NCBI GenBank assembly: GCA_965247735.1
Contig: CBDFHN010000002.1
Coordinates: 4,402,001-4,466,000, forward strand
DNA from: JAOXRU01 sp965247735
Lineage (GTDB): Bacteria; Bacteroidota; Bacteroidia; Flavobacteriales; Flavobacteriaceae
DNA length: 64,000 nt
Direction of reading: 5' to 3'
The translations under genes were made by a program, and so were the position numbers. The notes beneath the pieces were generated by a model that was not told the DNA's origin, made no database searches, and was given only the letters and a program-made list of their open reading frames with translations. Below are positions 45,282 to 54,420 of the stretch, piece after piece (positions within the stretch are counted from its first letter, which is position 1; each line of letters starts with the position of its first letter).

Positions 45282-46319
45282 ATGAAAAAAGTAATGTTAT
45301 TGGCTTTTGCAGGTTTTACTTTTTTATCTGTTAAAGCTCAGGAAATTGATGGTTTAGAAGCGTTTCTGTTGGCGAAAGATGATTCTGAAAAATTGATGGA
45401 AGCTTATATTTCACCAGTAATGAAAGGATTGGTGTATGGAATGAATGGTGGCTGGTATCATACTGCAAAAGTACATAAGAAATTTGGTTTTGATATTACA
45501 ATTGGAGCAAGCGCTGCCAAAGTGCCAAGTTCAGATGAGGTGTTTAGTTTAGCAGCCTTAAGTTTAACAAATACTGTCACTTCTGCTAATGATTTAATAC
45601 CTACAGTGGCGGGAGATTCAAGAGAAGATAATGTGGCTATAACTGTGCCTTTAACTTATGAAGGAAATACAGTTTATGGAACAGCGAATGTTACATTCCC
45701 AGGAGGAATCAAAGGAGATCTACCTTTAAATGCTGTGCCTACGCCATTGGTGCAGATAGGTGTTGGTTTACCGGTTGTGAATTCTGATGTGATGTTGAGG
45801 TTTGTTCCTAGTGTAGGATCTGATGATGTAAAAGGAAGTGTATTTGGTATTGGAGTTAAGCACGATTTGATGCAATACCTAGGTCCTTTAGATAGGTTAC
45901 CATTGCATTTGGCAGTTTTGGCGGGTTATACTTCAATGAAAGTAAATTACGATATGTCCGATAGTGGTATTAGCGGAGTAGATCAAGAAGCTGTTTTTAA
46001 ATTAAACTCTTTTACAGTTCAGGCTATCGCATCATTGAATTTTCCTTTTATTAATTTTTATGGAGGTATAGGCTATAATGGTGGTAATTCATCTATAGCG
46101 GTAGAAGGGGATTATATATTAGAATATACTACGGCAACAACACCTCAGGTGCAAGTTAGTGAGACAATTACTGATCCGGTAGATTTTAAAGTTAATGCTG
46201 GTGGCGTAAGAGGGACACTTGGTGTTCGTTTAAGTATGGGAGCGTTTAAGATATTTGGTGATTATACAGTTCAGAAATACAATGTGATAAGTGCGGGTAT
46301 TGCTGTAAGTATAAGATAA
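45282..46319 (+). CDS. DUF6588 family outer-membrane beta-barrel-like protein
   Basis: 345 aa with a signal peptide (ending KAQ/EI). The pattern is that of a small outer-membrane barrel: alternating strands, Gly/Tyr/Asn turns (GGIGYNGGNSSIAV), PLVQIGVGLPVVNSDVMLRF, and a final strand ending VISAGIAVSIR. The N-terminal LLAKDDSEKLMEAYISPVMKGLVYGMNGGWYHTAK (in parts) is typical of DUF6588 as I recall it. Function unknown. Confidence 0.8.
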   Translation: MKKVMLLAFAGFTFLSVKAQEIDGLEAFLLAKDDSEKLMEAYISPVMKGLVYGMNGGWYHTAKVHKKFGFDITIGASAAKVPSSDEVFSLAALSLTNTVTSANDLIPTVAGDSREDNVAITVPLTYEGNTVYGTANVTFPGGIKGDLPLNAVPTPLVQIGVGLPVVNSDVMLRFVPSVGSDDVKGSVFGIGVKHDLMQYLGPLDRLPLHLAVLAGYTSMKVNYDMSDSGISGVDQEAVFKLNSFTVQAIASLNFPFINFYGGIGYNGGNSSIAVEGDYILEYTTATTPQVQVSETITDPVDFKVNAGGVRGTLGVRLSMGAFKIFGDYTVQKYNVISAGIAVSIR

Positions 46320-46468
46320 TGTTGTTTATAGCATAATCATACTGTGAAAAAAGGAAGGATGTTATGCGTTCTTCTTAATTTTGAGGTTAAATAATAAAGA
46401 AAAGACAATGTTTTGTTGTTTCGTCTGTATTAGTTGCTTTAAATATTTTCTATTCAGTAGAATACTCC

Positions 46469-46476
46469 TATTTTTG
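46469..46476 (+). promoter_or_regulatory. Possible -7 element of mdh
   Basis: TATTTTTG matches TAnnTTTG, 31 nt upstream of the mdh ATG. The nearest TTG upstream is too far (about 32 bp), so only the -7 box supports this. Confidence 0.45.
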
Positions 46477-46507
46477 TGTGAATTAAAATAAAAAATAAAA
46501 ATTACAT

Positions 46508-47434
46508 ATGAAAGTTACAGTTGTTGGTGCTGGTGCAGTTGGCGCAAGTTGTGCAGAGTACATCGCTATTAAAGATTTCGCATCTGAAGTAGTTATATTA
46601 GATATAAAAGAAGGTTTTGCTGAAGGAAAAGCAATGGATTTGATGCAAACAGCTTCTTTAAATGGGTTTGATACAAAAATAACAGGCTCAACTAGTGATT
46701 ATACAAAAACTGCAGGTAGTGATATTGCAGTAATAACATCTGGAATTCCACGTAAACCTGGAATGACTCGTGAAGAATTAATTGGGATTAATGCAGGTAT
46801 TGTTAAAACTGTTGCAACTAGTCTAATTGAGCATTCTCCAAATGTAATATTAATTGTAGTAAGTAATCCTATGGATACCATGACTTATTTAACACATAAA
46901 GTTACGGGTTTACCTAAACATAGAATTATTGGAATGGGTGGGGCTTTAGATAGTGCTCGTTTTAAATACAGGTTGGCAGAAGCATTAGAAGCTCCGATTT
47001 CTGATGTGGACGGTATGGTAATTGGTGGTCATAGCGATAAAGGTATGGTGCCATTGACAGCACATGCTACAAGAAATAGTATTAAAGCTTCTGAGTTTTT
47101 ATCTGAAGACCGTTTAGAGCAAGTAGCTGCAGATACTAAGGTTGGTGGAGCTACATTAACAAAATTACTAGGTACATCGGCATGGTATGCTCCAGGAGCC
47201 GCAGTTTCTGGATTGGTTCAAGCTATTGCTTGCGATCAACAAAAAATGTTTCCATGTTCTGTATTGCTAGATGGCGAGTATGGTCTTTCTGATCTTTGTA
47301 TCGGAGTTCCTGTAATTTTAGGTAAAAACGGAATCGAAAAAATTGTTGAAATCAATTTAAGTGATGCTGAAAAAGCCAAAATGCAAGAAAGTGCCGAAGG
47401 TGTTAAGAAGACTAACGGTTTGTTAGAATTGTAA
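46508..47434 (+). CDS. mdh: Malate dehydrogenase
   Basis: 308 aa, of the LDH-like MDH type. NAD-binding GAGAVGASCAEY, active-site loop GIPRKPGMTREEL with substrate Arg residues, VVSNPMDTMTY, and catalytic His in VIGGHSDKGMVPL. It interconverts malate and oxaloacetate in the TCA cycle. Single gene with promoter and terminator. Confidence 0.97.
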   Translation: MKVTVVGAGAVGASCAEYIAIKDFASEVVILDIKEGFAEGKAMDLMQTASLNGFDTKITGSTSDYTKTAGSDIAVITSGIPRKPGMTREELIGINAGIVKTVATSLIEHSPNVILIVVSNPMDTMTYLTHKVTGLPKHRIIGMGGALDSARFKYRLAEALEAPISDVDGMVIGGHSDKGMVPLTAHATRNSIKASEFLSEDRLEQVAADTKVGGATLTKLLGTSAWYAPGAAVSGLVQAIACDQQKMFPCSVLLDGEYGLSDLCIGVPVILGKNGIEKIVEINLSDAEKAKMQESAEGVKKTNGLLEL

Positions 47435-47477
47435 AAAATATTGTTATTATTCTTATAATAACAAGGAAAAATAGGAA

Positions 47478-47505
47478 AGAGTAGCTTTTTAGCTGCTCTT
47501 TTTTT
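47478..47505 (+). terminator. Terminator of mdh
   Basis: AGAGTAGCT / AGCTGCTCT (one G-U pair) with a TTTT loop and a T-run, about 45 nt past the mdh stop. Confidence 0.88.
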
Positions 47506-47525
47506 GTATAAAAGCCCGAAAATTA

Positions 47526-47556
47526 TTGTCATTTGCCTGTGGAAATGATATATTTG
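47526..47556 (+). promoter_or_regulatory. secDF promoter
   Basis: TTG at 47526-47528, a 20-bp gap, then TATATTTG at 47549-47556, 39 nt before the secDF ATG. Full match to the Bacteroidota promoter pattern. Confidence 0.65.
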
Positions 47557-47595
47557 CTCGTTTTTAAAATTACTTAAATTAAATTAGTACAGATA

Positions 47596-50541
47596 ATGCA
47601 AAACAAAGGACTCGTAAAACTTTTTGCTATTCTTTTCGGGATAGTAAGTATTTATCAGTTATCATTCACTTTTGTTGCAAACAAAATTGAGAATGATGCT
47701 GAAGCTTATTCTATTAATGAAATATCAGATTCAGAAAAAGATTTTGTTGATAAAAGAAAGGAAGTAGCTGCAAAATACTTAGATTCTTTAAAGAAAGAAA
47801 AAGTGTTTTTAGGACAGACCTATGCAGATGTTAAAGATCAGGAATTAAACTTAGGGTTAGACCTTAAAGGTGGTATTAATGCTACCTTACAAATTTCTGT
47901 AAAAGACATCTTAAAAGGACTTTCTAATAATTCCAAAAATGTAGCTTTTAATAAAGCGCTTGAGATGGCAGATACAAGAGCAAAGAATAGTCAAGATGAC
48001 TATGTAGATTTGTTTTTTAATGCTTTTGACGAGATAAAAGGAAGTGATAAATTAGCTAGTCCAGATATATTTTTTAATAAATCTTTAAGCGAGGAAATAA
48101 ATTTTGATACAGAAGCAAGTGCTGTAGAAGCAGTAATCAAAAGAAAAATAGATGAATCTATAATTTCTGCTTTTGAGGTATTGCGTGAGCGTATTGATAA
48201 GTTTGGGGTTTCGCAACCAAATATTCAAAGAGAAGGTACTTCTGGAAGAATATTAGTGGAGCTTCCTGGAGCAAAAGAAATAGAACGTGTAAAAGGATTG
48301 TTGCAAACTACTGCACAATTAGAGTTCTGGGAAACATATCAGCCACAAGAATTATCAGGATATCTTTTTGCTGCTAATGAGGAGTTGAAAAAGTTACCAG
48401 AATTTCTTGTAGTTAAAGATACTGTTTCAGATAAACCAGAAGCAGGTATTGATTCTCTTTTAGTGGATGTAGCACAAGATTCTTTAGATATCGCTCAGAA
48501 AAATCCAATTTTTGACCTTTTGAAAGGACAGCCAAGAGGATATGGGATTGCACAATTTGCAGTAAAAGATACAGCAACTATCAACGGGTATTTAAAACTA
48601 GCTCAAGTAAAGCGTTTAATTCCTAATACACTACAGTATGTGAAGTTTGTTTGGGCGCGTCCAGCAAAAAATGCTGAAGTTGTAGATTTATATGCTTTAA
48701 AATCAAATAGAGAAGCAATTCCAAGAATTAGTGGAGATGTTATTGATGATGCTAGAGATGATTTTGATAACTTAAGTAGACCAGCAATTAGCATGTCTAT
48801 GAATAGTAAAGGTGCTAAGGCATGGGAGAAGCTTACAGGAGATGCTTTTAATAATCAGACTGGTATTGCTATTGTTTTAGATAACTTAGTGTATACTGCT
48901 CCTGGAGTTAGTTCAGGGCCTATTTCTGGTGGTAGATCAGAGATTACAGGAGATTTTACAATCAACGAAACTAAAGATATTGCAAATGTATTAAGAGCGG
49001 GTAAGTTGCCAGCTTCAGCAGAGCTTATTGCTTATGATGTTGTTGGACCTTCTTTAGGACAAGAAGCTATAGATAGTGGTTTAATGTCGTTTATCATTGC
49101 AATGATTATTGTTTTGATATGGATGGTATTCTATTATGGAAAAGCAGGTGCTTTTGCAGATATCGCATTAGTGTTTAACGTATTATTGATCTTTGGAGTG
49201 CTAGCAAGTTTAAAGGCGGTGCTTACATTGCCTGGTATTGCAGGTATTGTATTAACAATTGGTATGTCTGTGGATGCTAACGTACTTATCTTTGAGCGTA
49301 TCAAGGAAGAGTTGGCAAAAGGAAAACCACTTAATGTGGCAATTGCTGATGGTTTTAGCAATGCATTATCATCTATTTTAGATGCCAATATTACTACAGG
49401 TCTTACTGCTGTTATATTAATGGTTTTTGGAACAGGACCAATTCAAGGTTTTGCAACTACATTAATAATTGGTATTCTAACGTCATTATTTACTGCAATA
49501 TTTGTAACAAGATTAGCGATAACAGCTTATGTTTCTGGAAAAGGAAGAACATTAGTTTTTGCTACTGCAATGACTAAAGGTTTGTTTCAGAAGATGAAAA
49601 TCAAGTTTTTAGAGAAACGTAAACTTGCTTATATCATTTCTACGGTATTAGTATTGGTAAGTTTAGGGTCTATCTTTACACAAGGATTTGAAGAAGGAGT
49701 TGATTTCTCTGGAGGTAGATCGTATAAAATTAGATTTGAAAATCCAGTAAATCCAACAGAATTGGCAACTGAGTTAACAGCTGTTTTAGGAAGTGCTCAG
49801 GTGAAGACCGTTGGTGGAACTAATCAGGTTCAAGTTACCACTAACTACAAAGTGGATGTAGAGGGAGATGGTGTTGATGTTGAGATCCAAACAGAGATGT
49901 TTAAGGCTTTACAAAAGCATTTGCCAAGCACTATGACATATGATTCGTTTTTACCAGGAGATGAGAATAAATCTTATGGTATTATGATGTCTAAGAAAGT
50001 AGGACCAACTATTGCGGATGATATTAAGAAAAATGCACTTTGGGCAGTATTAGGATCATTATTTGTAGTGTTCTTATATATCTTATTACGTTTCCGTAAG
50101 TGGCAATACTCATTAGGAGCTGTTGCAGCGGTTTTCCACGATGTATTAATCGTATTGGGAGTATTCTCAATAGCGTCTAAGTTTATGCCATTTAATATGG
50201 AGATAGACCAAGCGTTTATTGCGGCAATTCTTACTGTAATTGGGTACTCATTAAATGATACCGTGGTTGTATTTGACCGTATTAGAGAGATTGTTGGGGA
50301 GAAAGGATGGAAAGCAGGTGAGAATATTAATCTAGCCTTAAATTCTACATTAAGTAGAACCTTAAATACATCGTTAACTACTTTGGTTGTGTTATTGGCG
50401 ATATTTATTTTCGGTGGAGATGCTTTAAGAGGATTTATCTTCGCTATGATTATAGGTGTTGTTGTAGGTACCTATTCTTCATTGTTCATTGCAACACCAG
50501 TAATGTTCGATACATTAAAAGATAAAGGAGCTAAGGAGTAA
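47596..50541 (+). CDS. secDF: SecDF fusion, protein translocase accessory subunit
   Basis: 981 aa; SecD and SecF are fused, as is normal in this phylum. N-terminal helix (about 7-27), LGLDLKGGINATLQI of the P1 domain, a large periplasmic region, SecD-type membrane block (GLMSFIIAMIIVLIWMVFYYG in parts, LTIGMSVDANVLIFERIKEEL), then SecF (FEEGVDFSGGRSYKIRF and GYSLNDTVVVFDRIRE). It uses the ion gradient to pull preproteins through SecYEG. The NQR encoded in this window would supply Na+ motive force, though ion choice cannot be read from the sequence. Confidence 0.96.
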   Translation: MQNKGLVKLFAILFGIVSIYQLSFTFVANKIENDAEAYSINEISDSEKDFVDKRKEVAAKYLDSLKKEKVFLGQTYADVKDQELNLGLDLKGGINATLQISVKDILKGLSNNSKNVAFNKALEMADTRAKNSQDDYVDLFFNAFDEIKGSDKLASPDIFFNKSLSEEINFDTEASAVEAVIKRKIDESIISAFEVLRERIDKFGVSQPNIQREGTSGRILVELPGAKEIERVKGLLQTTAQLEFWETYQPQELSGYLFAANEELKKLPEFLVVKDTVSDKPEAGIDSLLVDVAQDSLDIAQKNPIFDLLKGQPRGYGIAQFAVKDTATINGYLKLAQVKRLIPNTLQYVKFVWARPAKNAEVVDLYALKSNREAIPRISGDVIDDARDDFDNLSRPAISMSMNSKGAKAWEKLTGDAFNNQTGIAIVLDNLVYTAPGVSSGPISGGRSEITGDFTINETKDIANVLRAGKLPASAELIAYDVVGPSLGQEAIDSGLMSFIIAMIIVLIWMVFYYGKAGAFADIALVFNVLLIFGVLASLKAVLTLPGIAGIVLTIGMSVDANVLIFERIKEELAKGKPLNVAIADGFSNALSSILDANITTGLTAVILMVFGTGPIQGFATTLIIGILTSLFTAIFVTRLAITAYVSGKGRTLVFATAMTKGLFQKMKIKFLEKRKLAYIISTVLVLVSLGSIFTQGFEEGVDFSGGRSYKIRFENPVNPTELATELTAVLGSAQVKTVGGTNQVQVTTNYKVDVEGDGVDVEIQTEMFKALQKHLPSTMTYDSFLPGDENKSYGIMMSKKVGPTIADDIKKNALWAVLGSLFVVFLYILLRFRKWQYSLGAVAAVFHDVLIVLGVFSIASKFMPFNMEIDQAFIAAILTVIGYSLNDTVVVFDRIREIVGEKGWKAGENINLALNSTLSRTLNTSLTTLVVLLAIFIFGGDALRGFIFAMIIGVVVGTYSSLFIATPVMFDTLKDKGAKE

Positions 50542-50566
50542 TAGTAGATCCTAAAATTATATATAG

Positions 50567-50597
50567 AAAAGCTCGCTGTAATAGGCGGGCTTTTTTT
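50567..50597 (+). terminator. Terminator of secDF
   Basis: AGCTCGC pairs with GCGGGCT (one G-U) around an 8-nt loop, followed by seven T, within 60 nt of the secDF stop. Confidence 0.85.
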
Positions 50598-50602
50598 ATT
50601 TG

Positions 50603-50680
50603 AAGCTATTTCCAGCTTTCCACTATAGTTTTGTTCGTGCCTCTCAAAAGCTGCCGTATCAATCTGGGCTAGGCTTTCCT
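50603..50680. repeat. Possible dispersed flavobacterial intergenic element
   Basis: The stretch from AGCTATTTCC through the GTTCGTGCCTC and AAAGCTGCCG segments to ATCTGGGCTAGGCTTTCC resembles an intergenic sequence I recall being dispersed in many Flavobacteriaceae genomes (ending in a GGGCTAGG block). Only one copy is visible in this window, so the repeat status cannot be shown here. Confidence 0.35.
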
Positions 50681-50991
50681 ATGGTTGTTTTGTTGTGCAA
50701 TTTAATTGTGTGGATATGAGTGGAGGGTAAGGTGCTGTAGATAGGTTGGTAAATGAATGGTTTAAGTGTTTTGATTGGACTTGTATAAAATGAGATGTTT
50801 AAAATTGTATTCTCAATGTGCCTGTCAATCAGAAAATTATTAAAACTAACGGTTTTTATGGAGTGTTATGGGAGGTTTAATGAGTTTTTTGTGCTAAATA
50901 AAATAAAGCATTCACTTTGGGCGGAAAGAGAAGTGAAAGAAAACAATAAGTTTATAGGGGTGAAACGGTGTTTAGTTTTTTTTATAGGTTA
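50681..50991. other. Gene-free stretch between secDF and the DUF192 gene
   Basis: AT-rich sequence. A plus-strand open frame from 50795 runs into the heptamer array and has no coding character (no signal or domain, repeat-encoded C-terminus). I see nothing else supported here. Confidence 0.5.
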
Positions 50992-51040
50992 CAATCACCA
51001 ATCACCAATCACCAATCACCAATCACCAATCACCAATCAC
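50992..51040. repeat. Perfect heptamer array (CAATCAC)7
   Basis: Seven exact tandem copies of CAATCAC (TGATTGG on the minus strand). The TGA stop of the DUF192 lipoprotein gene (51037-51039) lies in the terminal unit. Since 7 is not a multiple of 3, the array gives TGA stops in every minus-strand frame. Confidence 0.95.
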
Positions 51041-51525
51041 CAAGAGGCAGTATCACCTACTGCTATTTCCCATTTGTCTGAAAGACCAGCATTAAGTTCC
51101 AAAACATATTTTGCAGGATAATTAGACGGTAATGAAGCTTCATTAAGTGGAGCTGCATTTTTGGAAATACTCACAATTTCTTTTTTGGAATTGATATAAA
51201 TGATATCTAAGGCAATCTTGGTGTTTTTCATATAGAAATTTTGAGGCTTCTCCGTTTCCATAATAAAAAGCATGCCTCTGTTTTCTAGCATTGTTTTTCT
51301 GTACATTAGTCCGGTTTCACGCTCATAATCATTGTCTGCAATCTCTATTTCGATCTCTTTTATGGTGCTTCCGTCTGCTTTTTTTAGCTTTAAAATTCCT
51401 TCTTTGGTAAATTTTATTTCCTGTTTTAACGTGCTGCTTTTGGTTTTTGTGTCCTCTTTACAGCTGTTTAGGGTGCTTAAGCAAATGGTTAAAAGTAAGG
51501 CAGATACAATGTTTTTGAGTTTCAT
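51037..51525 (-). CDS. DUF192 lipoprotein
   Basis: 162 aa with a lipobox (LSTLNSCKED). DUF192 core: YERETGLMYRKTMLENRGMLFIME (in parts), FYMKNTKIALDIIYI, and VLELNAGLSDKWEIAVGD at the end. The family is small, beta-rich and of unknown function. Its ATG overlaps the stop of lgt by one base, so they are coupled. The stop codon is provided by the heptamer array that follows; the protein appears full length. Confidence 0.9.
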   Translation of the reverse strand: MKLKNIVSALLLTICLSTLNSCKEDTKTKSSTLKQEIKFTKEGILKLKKADGSTIKEIEIEIADNDYERETGLMYRKTMLENRGMLFIMETEKPQNFYMKNTKIALDIIYINSKKEIVSISKNAAPLNEASLPSNYPAKYVLELNAGLSDKWEIAVGDTASW

Positions 51526-52475
51526 TAGGCAACTGTCTTTTTGTTTTTAAACATAAAATAGAATCCGAGGATTATAAAAGGGATGCTAAGCCATTGTCCT
51601 GTTGATAATTTTATAAAATTGTCTAAAGCCGATTCAAAACCACCTTGACTTCTTTTCATGAATTCTACAAAGAAACGAACCGTCCATAGTAATACTAGGA
51701 ATAAGCCAAATAAGAAACCTGGTTTGTTTTTATATTCAGTTTTCCAGTACAAAAACCACAGTGCTAGAAACACAAAAATATAAGCAATTCCTTCGTATAA
51801 TTGAGCTGGATGACGGTAAGGTACTGCATCTAAAAATTCTGAAAATTTCGGATTCTTTTCAATTAGTTCATAAGCCTTATAAGCTACTTTTTCTTTAGTA
51901 ATAGCAATAGCTCTTCGTTCTGAGATTTCATCTTGTAAAAACTTAACTGCAAAAGGATGTGTTTTTTCTACAATTTTACCATTAATTTCAGAGTTAAAAA
52001 AGTTTCCTAATCGAATAAAAAATGCACCAATAGCTACAGGGATAACAACACGATCTAGTATCCAAAGCATTTTTAGATCTTTAAATTTTCTATGGAAAAG
52101 ATACATGCCGATAATAACACCTATTGCGGCACCATGACTAGCAAGTCCTGTAAATCCTGTAAATTCATAACCTTTTATAAAGCCAAAAAGCATTTCATTT
52201 GCGCTTTCACGTATTGGAAGTAATATTTCTATTAAGTGATCGCTATAATGTGGCCAATCGTAAAAGAAAACATGGCCCAAACGTGCACCAAGCATGGTGG
52301 CTAGTACCGCATGAATAAATAAAGAATCAAGTTTTTCTAATGCTATTTTTTCTTTCTGGAATATTTTTTTCATCAAATACCATCCAACTACAAAAGCAAT
52401 TATCCATAGCAGATTGTAGTATCTTATTTGTAAAGGTCCAAGGGCAAATATTATTTTGTCAGGATTCCAGATCAT
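51525..52475 (-). CDS. lgt: Prolipoprotein diacylglyceryl transferase
   Basis: 316 aa, about seven membrane helices. It attaches diacylglycerol to the lipobox Cys of prolipoproteins, of which this window encodes many. Signature RLGNFFNSEINGKI, the HGAAIGVIIGMY helix, ARLGHVFFYDW, and PYRHPAQLYEGI near the C-terminus. Slightly longer than proteobacterial Lgt owing to the middle loop. Heads the pair with the DUF192 lipoprotein gene. Confidence 0.96.
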   Translation of the reverse strand: MIWNPDKIIFALGPLQIRYYNLLWIIAFVVGWYLMKKIFQKEKIALEKLDSLFIHAVLATMLGARLGHVFFYDWPHYSDHLIEILLPIRESANEMLFGFIKGYEFTGFTGLASHGAAIGVIIGMYLFHRKFKDLKMLWILDRVVIPVAIGAFFIRLGNFFNSEINGKIVEKTHPFAVKFLQDEISERRAIAITKEKVAYKAYELIEKNPKFSEFLDAVPYRHPAQLYEGIAYIFVFLALWFLYWKTEYKNKPGFLFGLFLVLLWTVRFFVEFMKRSQGGFESALDNFIKLSTGQWLSIPFIILGFYFMFKNKKTVA

Positions 52476-52685
52476 AGTAAAAAATAGTTCAATTATAGAA
52501 GTAGTAAATATAGGTAAATATGTAGAAGTACCGTTTTTTATATATTAAAATTGTTTTAATACTTGGTTAAATATGCTGGCAATTTGGCTATAAGAAAGAG
52601 GTTAATGCAGTGTTTGGTTTTTTTTATAAAGAAATCAACAGCTTAAAGCTCTTTAATTCTTTTGCTCTTTAACTTTTTAGTCTAG

Positions 52686-52907
52686 TTAAGGAACAGGATC
52701 GTATCCGTCTCCTCCCCATGGGTGGCAGCTAAAAATACGTTTTAGTGCATAACGCCCGCCTTTTCCAAGTCCGTGTTTTTTTAGTGCTTCCAGGGTGTAT
52801 GTAGAGCAGGTAGGAGTGTATCTGCAAGTAGCTGGTGTTAAGGGGGAAATAAGATACTGATAAATCTTAATTAGGAATACAAAAGGGAATATCAGTATCT
52901 TTTTCAT
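52686..52907 (-). CDS. yidD: Membrane protein insertion efficiency factor YidD
   Basis: 73 aa. Family signature intact: YQYLISPLTPATCRYTPTCSTY and HPWGGDGYDPVP, with the three conserved Cys. Starts 7 nt after the cysS stop, so cotranscribed with it. Assists YidC-dependent membrane insertion. Confidence 0.95.
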   Translation of the reverse strand: MKKILIFPFVFLIKIYQYLISPLTPATCRYTPTCSTYTLEALKKHGLGKGGRYALKRIFSCHPWGGDGYDPVP

Positions 52908-52914
52908 ATGTAAA

Positions 52915-54399
52915 TTAGTTTATAGAAAAAGAAGTGCCTTCTTTTCCGTCTTTTAATTGTACGCCAAGTACTAATAACTCGTCTCTAATTTTGTCAGATA
53001 ATGCAAAATCTTTATTGATTCTAGCTTCTGCTCTTAGTTTTATAAGGAGTTCTATGGTTCCAGACAGTTTATTGTTGTCTTCATTGTTATTTGCATCTGC
53101 GCTTAGTAGTCCTAGAATGTCAAATATAAAAGCATGCATTGTTGTTTTTAGAAGTGCTAAATCTGTAGTTGATATTTTTGCATTACCATCTTTTGTAAGA
53201 TTAATATTTTTGACAGCTTCAAACAGATGTGCGATTAAGATAGGACTATTAAAGTCGTCATTCATGGCATCGTAGCATTTTTGTTGCCATGCACTAACAT
53301 CAAAGCTAGATTCGGTACTTGTTGGAAGATTGTCTAGAGATTGAAAAGCTTCCATGAGTTTTGTAAAACCTTTTTCAGAAGCTGCTAAAGCATCATTGCT
53401 AAAATCTAGGATGCTTCTGTAGTGCGCTTGCATCATAAAAAAACGAACAACACTTGGTGAAAAAGCTTTGCTTAAGATGCTGTTGTCTCCTGTGAAAATC
53501 TCGCCAGGAAAAATATTATTTCCTGTAGATTTAGACATCTTTTTTCCATTAAGTGTTAGCATATTTGCGTGCATCCAATAGCGAACAGGAGAGCTGCCAT
53601 TGGCTGCTTCTGCTTGGGCGATTTCACATTCATGATGTGGGAATTTTAAGTCCATTCCGCCACCGTGAATATCAAATTCCTCACCAAGGTATTTGGTGCT
53701 CATAACAGTACATTCAAGATGCCATCCAGGGAAACCGTCGCTCCATGGAGAAGGCCACCTCATAATATGTACTGGTTCTGCTTTTTTCCAAAGGGCAAAA
53801 TCTTGTTGATTTTTTTTATCGGTCTGTGCAGTAAGTTCACGCGTATTGGCAATCATATCTTCTAGTTTACGACCGCTAAGTTTTCCGTACTCATGAGATT
53901 CGTTAAACTTTACGACATCAAAATATACAGATCCATTGGATTCATAGGCGAAACCTTTAGTTATAATTGTTTTTATGATTTCTATTTGCTCAATAATATG
54001 ACCAGTAGCTGTTGGTTCTATGCTTGGAGGTAAGAAATTAAATTTATTAAGAATATTATGAAAGTCAACCGTATATCGGTGCACAACTTCCATAGGTTCT
54101 ATTTGTTCTAGCCTTGCTTTTTTAGCAATTTTATCTTCCCCTTCATCAGCATCGTTTTCCAAGTGTCCAGCATCAGTAATATTACGTACATAGCGAACCT
54201 TATAACCAAGATGCTTAAAGTATCTAAAAATCATATCAAAAGACATAAAGGTTCTACAGTTTCCAAGATGCACATTACTATATACTGTAGGGCCGCAGAC
54301 ATACATGCCAATATGACCATCGTTTATAGTGTTAAATGTTTCTTTTTTTCCTGAAATAGAATTGTAGATTTTAATGTCTTGAGAAGAATACAATGTAAT
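52915..54399 (-). CDS. cysS: Cysteinyl-tRNA synthetase, with a non-ATG start
   Basis: About 494 aa. Class I synthetase: zinc/cysteine site YVCGPTVYSNVHLGN (HLGN is the HIGH box), GWHLECTVMS and HGGGMDLKFPHHECEIAQ, and KMSKSTGN. No ATG occurs between the in-frame folE stop (54421) and the conserved N-terminus. The candidates are TTG at 54393 (MYSSQ) or ATT at 54399 (MTLYSSQ); the second gives the M-x-LY beginning I recall from flavobacterial CysS, so 54399 is used here. Between folE and yidD. Confidence 0.9.
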   Translation of the reverse strand: MTLYSSQDIKIYNSISGKKETFNTINDGHIGMYVCGPTVYSNVHLGNCRTFMSFDMIFRYFKHLGYKVRYVRNITDAGHLENDADEGEDKIAKKARLEQIEPMEVVHRYTVDFHNILNKFNFLPPSIEPTATGHIIEQIEIIKTIITKGFAYESNGSVYFDVVKFNESHEYGKLSGRKLEDMIANTRELTAQTDKKNQQDFALWKKAEPVHIMRWPSPWSDGFPGWHLECTVMSTKYLGEEFDIHGGGMDLKFPHHECEIAQAEAANGSSPVRYWMHANMLTLNGKKMSKSTGNNIFPGEIFTGDNSILSKAFSPSVVRFFMMQAHYRSILDFSNDALAASEKGFTKLMEAFQSLDNLPTSTESSFDVSAWQQKCYDAMNDDFNSPILIAHLFEAVKNINLTKDGNAKISTTDLALLKTTMHAFIFDILGLLSADANNNEDNNKLSGTIELLIKLRAEARINKDFALSDKIRDELLVLGVQLKDGKEGTSFSIN

Positions 54400-54420
54400 A
54401 CGTGTTTTTGGATTATAATT

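Noticed and set aside
50992..51040. Possible CRISPR array
   Set aside because: Contiguous 7-nt units without spacers and no cas genes nearby; it is a simple tandem repeat.
50795..51121. Plus-strand open frame of 108 codons across the heptamer array
   Set aside because: No domain, no signal, C-terminus made of repeat-encoded residues and overlap with the real DUF192 gene on the other strand.
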